8,294 bases of DNA from NCBI GenBank assembly GCA_011682595.1, contig JAACEH010000055.1, forward strand, positions 1-8,294, written 5' to 3'. The DNA comes from Anaerolineaceae bacterium. Lineage in GTDB: Bacteria > Planctomycetota > Phycisphaerae > FEN-1346 > JAACEH01. Shown here piece after piece: positions 5,396-8,294 of this stretch. Under the pieces are notes generated by a model that was not told where the DNA came from, made no database searches, and saw only the letters and a list, made by a program, of their open reading frames with translations. A program made the translations under genes and the position numbers. Numbering within the stretch: the stretch's first letter is position 1; each line of letters begins with the position of its first letter.

Positions 5396-5974
5396 ATGAC
5401 CGAGACGCCCCAGCAGCAATTCGATCGGGTTCGCCACCATGTCGTGCGCGAGGTGCTGAAGCGCGGCCTGAGGAGCTTCGTGCTTGTGCGCGTGTTGGTC
5501 AACCTGTGGCTGATGCTGCGGACGCGGTCGCTGATCCATCCGCTGGCCCGGATCGACTGGAACGTCTCTATCGGGCGGCGATGCTTCATCGGCTGCTGCA
5601 CGATCGACACCCTGGGCGGCAATGGCCGCATCGAGATCGGCGACGGGTCGATCATCTACTCGGGCTGCGAGTTGCTGTGCCACCATTGGAGCAAGATCGT
5701 CATTGGCCGCGACGTGCTGTTCACGCGCCGGGCCGCGGCGGTGACGGGCAGCCACAAGTTCGAAGACCGCGAGGCGACGATAATCTCCCAAGGCATCGCC
5801 ACGGCCGACATCGTGGTCGAGGACAATTGCTGGATCGGGTACCGGGCCACGTTGCTGCCCGGCGTTCGCATTGGCCGCGGGACGGTTGTTGCCGCCGGGG
5901 CGGTGGTGACGAAAGACCTGCCGCCGATGACGGTTGCCGCAGGCCTGCCGGCCAGGGTCATCCGCGAGAGGTGA
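5396..5974 (+). CDS. Left-handed beta-helix acyltransferase (WcaF/NodL-like), first of two
   Basis: A 192-residue protein. The N-terminal 45 residues hold a basic, hydrophobic helix (about 26-42) that could lie on the membrane. From about 56 the hexapeptide repeats that build a left-handed beta-helix appear, for example IEIGDG (79-84), IVIGRD (101-106), IVVEDNCWIG (139-148) and VRIGRG (157-162), ending in the usual LPPMTVAAGLPARVIR. The likely catalytic histidine is His120 in TGSHKFED. Family members move acetyl or a similar acyl group from CoA to a sugar hydroxyl, usually as trimers. It lacks the N-terminal Rossmann domain of PglD-type N-acetyltransferases, so O-acylation of the glycan is favoured, though N-acylation of the amino sugar is possible. 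ATG 5396 follows AAAGG with a 5-base spacer. Only 10 bases separate it from the second acyltransferase. Confidence 0.88.
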   Translation: MTETPQQQFDRVRHHVVREVLKRGLRSFVLVRVLVNLWLMLRTRSLIHPLARIDWNVSIGRRCFIGCCTIDTLGGNGRIEIGDGSIIYSGCELLCHHWSKIVIGRDVLFTRRAAAVTGSHKFEDREATIISQGIATADIVVEDNCWIGYRATLLPGVRIGRGTVVAAGAVVTKDLPPMTVAAGLPARVIRER

Positions 5975-5984
5975 TAGGGAGCCT

Positions 5985-6551
5985 ATGGGACTTTTGATTG
6001 GTCTGATCAATTTCGCTCGCCTGATGTTCTGGCGGCTGGTGCTGCGGCTCCGCGGCGGCGGGTCGATCGGGCGGGGCTGCAAGTTCCAGAGCGGCGTGGT
6101 CCTGGCCTCGGCCCGGGGGCGGCCGATCCTGATCGGCGACAAGGTGCAACTGATGCGCGGCGTGGTGCTCTCGACCTCCGAGACGGGCAAGATCGTCCTG
6201 GAGGATAATGTTTACATCGGCGAGTACGGCGTAGTGACCAGCAACGCCGAGATCAGGATCGGCCGCGACACGATCATCGCTCCGCACGTTGACCTGGTGG
6301 ACTTCAACCACGCCACCGATTCTCTGGAGATGACGGTGCTGGCCCAGCCGGTCGATGCGGCGCCGATCCACATCGGCTGCGACGTCTGGCTGGGGGCCAA
6401 GGTTACGGTGGTCCGCGGGGTGACGGTGGGCGACCAGGCGGTGGTGGGCACGGGCTCGGTCATCAATCGCGACATTCGCCCGCGCGGCGTGGCGGTCGGC
6501 GTGCCGGCCCGGGTCATCCGCAGCCGCGGCGAGCAGAAGCGTCCCGAGTAG
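5985..6551 (+). CDS. Left-handed beta-helix acyltransferase, second of two
   Basis: A 188-residue protein. A hydrophobic, basic N terminus (GLLIGLINFARLMFWRLVL, residues 2-20) suggests membrane contact. Hexapeptide-repeat turns follow: SIGRGC (27-32), ILIGDK (48-53), IVLEDNVYIG (70-79), IRIGRD (90-95), IHIGCDVWLG (128-137) and VTVGDQ (146-151), ending in GVAVGVPARVIR. The probable catalytic residue is His109 in DFNHATD, the form usual for maltose/galactoside O-acetyltransferase-like members. It resembles the preceding gene in fold and length but differs clearly in sequence, so it is a diverged paralogue or independent recruit rather than a recent duplication. It probably acylates a different position. 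ATG 5985 is preceded by AGGGAG with a short spacer, 10 bases after the upstream stop, so translation is likely coupled. An in-frame ATG at 5934 would lie inside the previous gene. Confidence 0.88.
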   Translation: MGLLIGLINFARLMFWRLVLRLRGGGSIGRGCKFQSGVVLASARGRPILIGDKVQLMRGVVLSTSETGKIVLEDNVYIGEYGVVTSNAEIRIGRDTIIAPHVDLVDFNHATDSLEMTVLAQPVDAAPIHIGCDVWLGAKVTVVRGVTVGDQAVVGTGSVINRDIRPRGVAVGVPARVIRSRGEQKRPE

Positions 6552-6598
6552 GGCAAGGCCGATACGAACCACTCTGACAGCAAGGGAATCCCGGAGGC

Positions 6599-7672
6599 TT
6601 GAGACGCTGGTTGATAAGAACTCTCTGGCTGGCCGGCCGCATTGGCCAAGGCGCGAGGCACCATGCACAGGTACTGTGGCTGGTTGCCGGCCTGGCTCTG
6701 CTGGCGGCGGTCATTTACCGTCAGGGGCCCGGCAAGGTCTGGAACTCCTTGCAGGACGCGCTTGACCACCCCTGGTTGCTGGCCGCGGCGCTAGGCCTGT
6801 TCATCCTGTCGGTGGTCGGATTCTTCGTCAAATGGCACATCATGTCGCGTTTGGCAGGGGCAGAGCTCGGTGTGCGGCAATCTTTGCGGCTCTTTTCCAC
6901 ACTGTTCATGATCGGGACATTTACCCCGGGCCGGGCGGGCGAGTTGGCCGTGCCGCTGATGATGCGCGGCGGAGCCCGCCTGACGGGCGTGGCCCTGGTC
7001 AACCGCATTCTCGAAAGCGGCATCACCGTCTTCATGGGCCTGGTGGCCTTCGTCCTGGTTTTCACCAGCAAGAACCCGACCCGCGACATCGCGGTGCTGT
7101 CGGTCGTGCTGCTGGGCTTTGTGGCGACGATGATCGTTCTGAGCCGCCGCCGGCTGACCGAAAAGCTGATCGCCCTGATCGTGGCCTGCCTGCGGCCGCT
7201 GCGGCGGTTGCCCCTGGTGCCCTGGCTTCTGGAGAAGGAGCGCCAGGTGCAGGGCCAACTGGGCCCCTTTTACGAGGCCAACGAGCGAATGCTCCGCTGG
7301 CCAACAGTGCTGTTATTCTGCGGCCTCATGCTGCTGATCTGGCTGGTCATGGTGGCGGCCAACTACCTGCTGATCCTGGCCACCGTGAAGGAGGAGGCAG
7401 TGGCCATTGCCCACGTGCTGGCGGTCATCGCCGTGGTCGCGGTAACGATCTTCCTATCGCCGATCCCCGGCGGCGTAGGCATCAGTGAAGGGCTTGGCCA
7501 GGAATTCCTGAGGCAACTGGGCTACAAGTCGAACTTCATTCCCTTTCTGCTGCTGGGTCGATTCGGTTTCTATGTCGTCGTGGTCCTGTTCTACCTTGCC
7601 GGCAGACTGTTCGGCCGCGAACTTCCCGAGCCGGACCCCGAAGATCACACGGAATCAGGAGCACCTCATTGA
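6599..7672 (+). CDS. Flippase-like polytopic membrane protein (LPG-synthase TM domain family)
   Basis: A protein of up to 357 residues with about seven or eight hydrophobic helices (roughly 26-40, 59-77, 97-108, 140-156, 164-181, 236-262, 268-288, 314-337). Two family hallmarks are intact: the FMIGTFTPGRAGELAVPLMM segment (103-122) and SPIPGGVGISEGLG (287-300). These define the membrane part shared with lysylphosphatidylglycerol synthase and the YbhN/UPF0104 proteins, found in inner membranes and often inside glycan clusters. The soluble aminoacyl-transferase domain of MprF is absent, so lipid lysylation is not expected. A role in moving or handling a lipid-linked sugar is the usual guess, not proven. 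The start is uncertain: GGAGG (6593-6597) is only 1 base from the TTG at 6599 and 13 bases from another TTG at 6611. The stop overlaps the next start by 3 bases. Confidence 0.88.
   Translation: MRRWLIRTLWLAGRIGQGARHHAQVLWLVAGLALLAAVIYRQGPGKVWNSLQDALDHPWLLAAALGLFILSVVGFFVKWHIMSRLAGAELGVRQSLRLFSTLFMIGTFTPGRAGELAVPLMMRGGARLTGVALVNRILESGITVFMGLVAFVLVFTSKNPTRDIAVLSVVLLGFVATMIVLSRRRLTEKLIALIVACLRPLRRLPLVPWLLEKERQVQGQLGPFYEANERMLRWPTVLLFCGLMLLIWLVMVAANYLLILATVKEEAVAIAHVLAVIAVVAVTIFLSPIPGGVGISEGLGQEFLRQLGYKSNFIPFLLLGRFGFYVVVVLFYLAGRLFGRELPEPDPEDHTESGAPH
7657..7661 (+). promoter_or_regulatory. Ribosome binding site fixing a TTG start at 7669
   Basis: AGGAG lies 7 bases before the TTG at 7669-7671, inside the last codons of the flippase-like gene. 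It supports translation from a TTG that overlaps the upstream TGA (7670-7672). Confidence 0.75.
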
Positions 7673-8294
7673 CGGACCTGCCTCCTGCCGAGAACGGTTC
7701 GGCGCCCCTCGCCCCACCCGAAGAGGCGTCTCGCCGGGCCCGGCGGCAGCTTCTCTGGGTTCTGCTGGCCACGCTGGTTGTGGTGGCCTACATGTTCGTC
7801 TGGACGATCGGCACCCAGCCGATCATTGGCGACGAGGCCCGCCATTTCCGCCGGGCGGTCAACTACTTCGAGGCCCCTTGGCCGCACTTTCGCGTCACGC
7901 ACGACCCGGCCTACCCGGCCGACGAGCGCGGGACGGTGCTCTACTGGGACGCCGGCCTGTGGCACATGATCCTGGCCCTGATCTGGAAGGTCCTGGGCCG
8001 GGCCTCCATGGCCGTCGCCCAAATCTACCAAAGCCTGTACCTGGTCGTTCTGGCCCTGGCCACCTATCTGGCGGCCCGGCGTCTGTACGGCCATCGCGGC
8101 GGGGTGTGGGCCTGGGCGCTGATTATCTCGATGCCCATGAATGTGCTGTTCGGCATGACCTTCTACATGGAGATTCCGGTCATGGCCTTCACGGCCCTGG
8201 CCGTCTACCTGCTCATCTGCCGCCGCCCGGTGTTGCTGGGCATAGCCATGGCCGGGATGTTCCTGACCAAGTCGACCAGTTCGGCGGTGCTCAT
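7669..8294 (+). CDS. GT-C membrane glycosyltransferase, ArnT/PMT-like (3' truncated)
   Basis: The frame opens at TTG 7669 and stays open to the window end, giving 208 residues of a longer protein. A cytoplasmic Pro/Ala/Glu-rich N terminus with RRARRQ is followed by a membrane helix (about 28-46). GDEARHFRRA at 54-63 then carries the Asp55-Glu56 pair typical of the first periplasmic loop of GT-C enzymes, with Asp as the expected catalytic base. YWDAGLWHMI (92-101) resembles the following family segment. Further helices lie at about 97-109, 117-136, 144-162 and 169-184. GT-C enzymes take a sugar from a polyprenyl-phosphate carrier and transfer it outside the inner membrane, to lipid, glycan or protein. 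The acceptor here is unknown. Tight overlap with the flippase-like gene suggests the two act on the same lipid-linked sugar. Confidence 0.85.
   Translation, partial: MTDLPPAENGSAPLAPPEEASRRARRQLLWVLLATLVVVAYMFVWTIGTQPIIGDEARHFRRAVNYFEAPWPHFRVTHDPAYPADERGTVLYWDAGLWHMILALIWKVLGRASMAVAQIYQSLYLVVLALATYLAARRLYGHRGGVWAWALIISMPMNVLFGMTFYMEIPVMAFTALAVYLLICRRPVLLGIAMAGMFLTKSTSSAVL

Noticed and set aside
4591..5997. 468-codon + strand frame overlapping the methyltransferase and first acyltransferase
   Set aside because: It is out of frame with two motif-rich genes and its translation is Arg/Gly/Pro-rich and featureless.

Overview
The window is GC-rich bacterial DNA carrying the front part of a surface-glycan gene cluster. 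High GC, frequent TTG starts and proteins with Ala/Arg/Pro-rich linkers would fit a planctomycete-like or similar high-GC, Gram-negative-type bacterium. That is only an impression; there is no rRNA or marker gene here to place the organism.

Left part (1-1713). The tail of an unrecognised + strand gene (1-212) converges on, and overlaps by 14 bases, a - strand gene for a small membrane protein resembling the DUF3592 group. That gene is split. A 42-residue membrane-anchor peptide (750-622) and a 137-residue remainder (612-199) lie in the same frame, separated by one in-frame TAG at 624-622. Upstream on the same strand is a complete fumarylacetoacetate-hydrolase (FAH) family enzyme (1713-850), with a clear ribosome site and a near-consensus promoter. 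It looks metabolically unrelated to the glycan cluster.

Divergent intergenic region (1714-2013, 300 bases). It holds two back-to-back sigma70-like promoters, one for the FAH gene (-) and one for the glycan operon (+). Immediately after the predicted + start lies a perfect 8-bp hairpin followed by a T-rich run, then two more hairpins in a repeat-like segment.

Right part (2014-8294, all +). Seven closely spaced genes are probably one operon: a GT2 glycosyltransferase, a DegT/StrS-type PLP sugar aminotransferase, a zinc-ribbon SAM methyltransferase, two consecutive left-handed beta-helix acyltransferases, a polytopic flippase-like protein of the LPG-synthase transmembrane family, and the start of a GT-C (ArnT/PMT-like) membrane glycosyltransferase cut by the window end. 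Together they suggest production of an amino-sugar-containing, methylated and acylated glycan on a lipid carrier, with later transfer outside the membrane. No sugar-nucleotide 4,6-dehydratase, Wzx/Wzy or initiating phosphoglycosyltransferase is in view.

The gaps between the first genes of the operon contain related GC-rich hairpin elements sharing a GTGCCCCTAC-type core. They look like an interspersed repeat family. I see no CRISPR array, tRNA, transposase or phage gene, and no clear evidence of a wholly new system. The most interesting points are the stop-split membrane gene, the leader hairpin directly after the operon promoter, and the intergenic repeats, one of which supplies a gene's stop codon.
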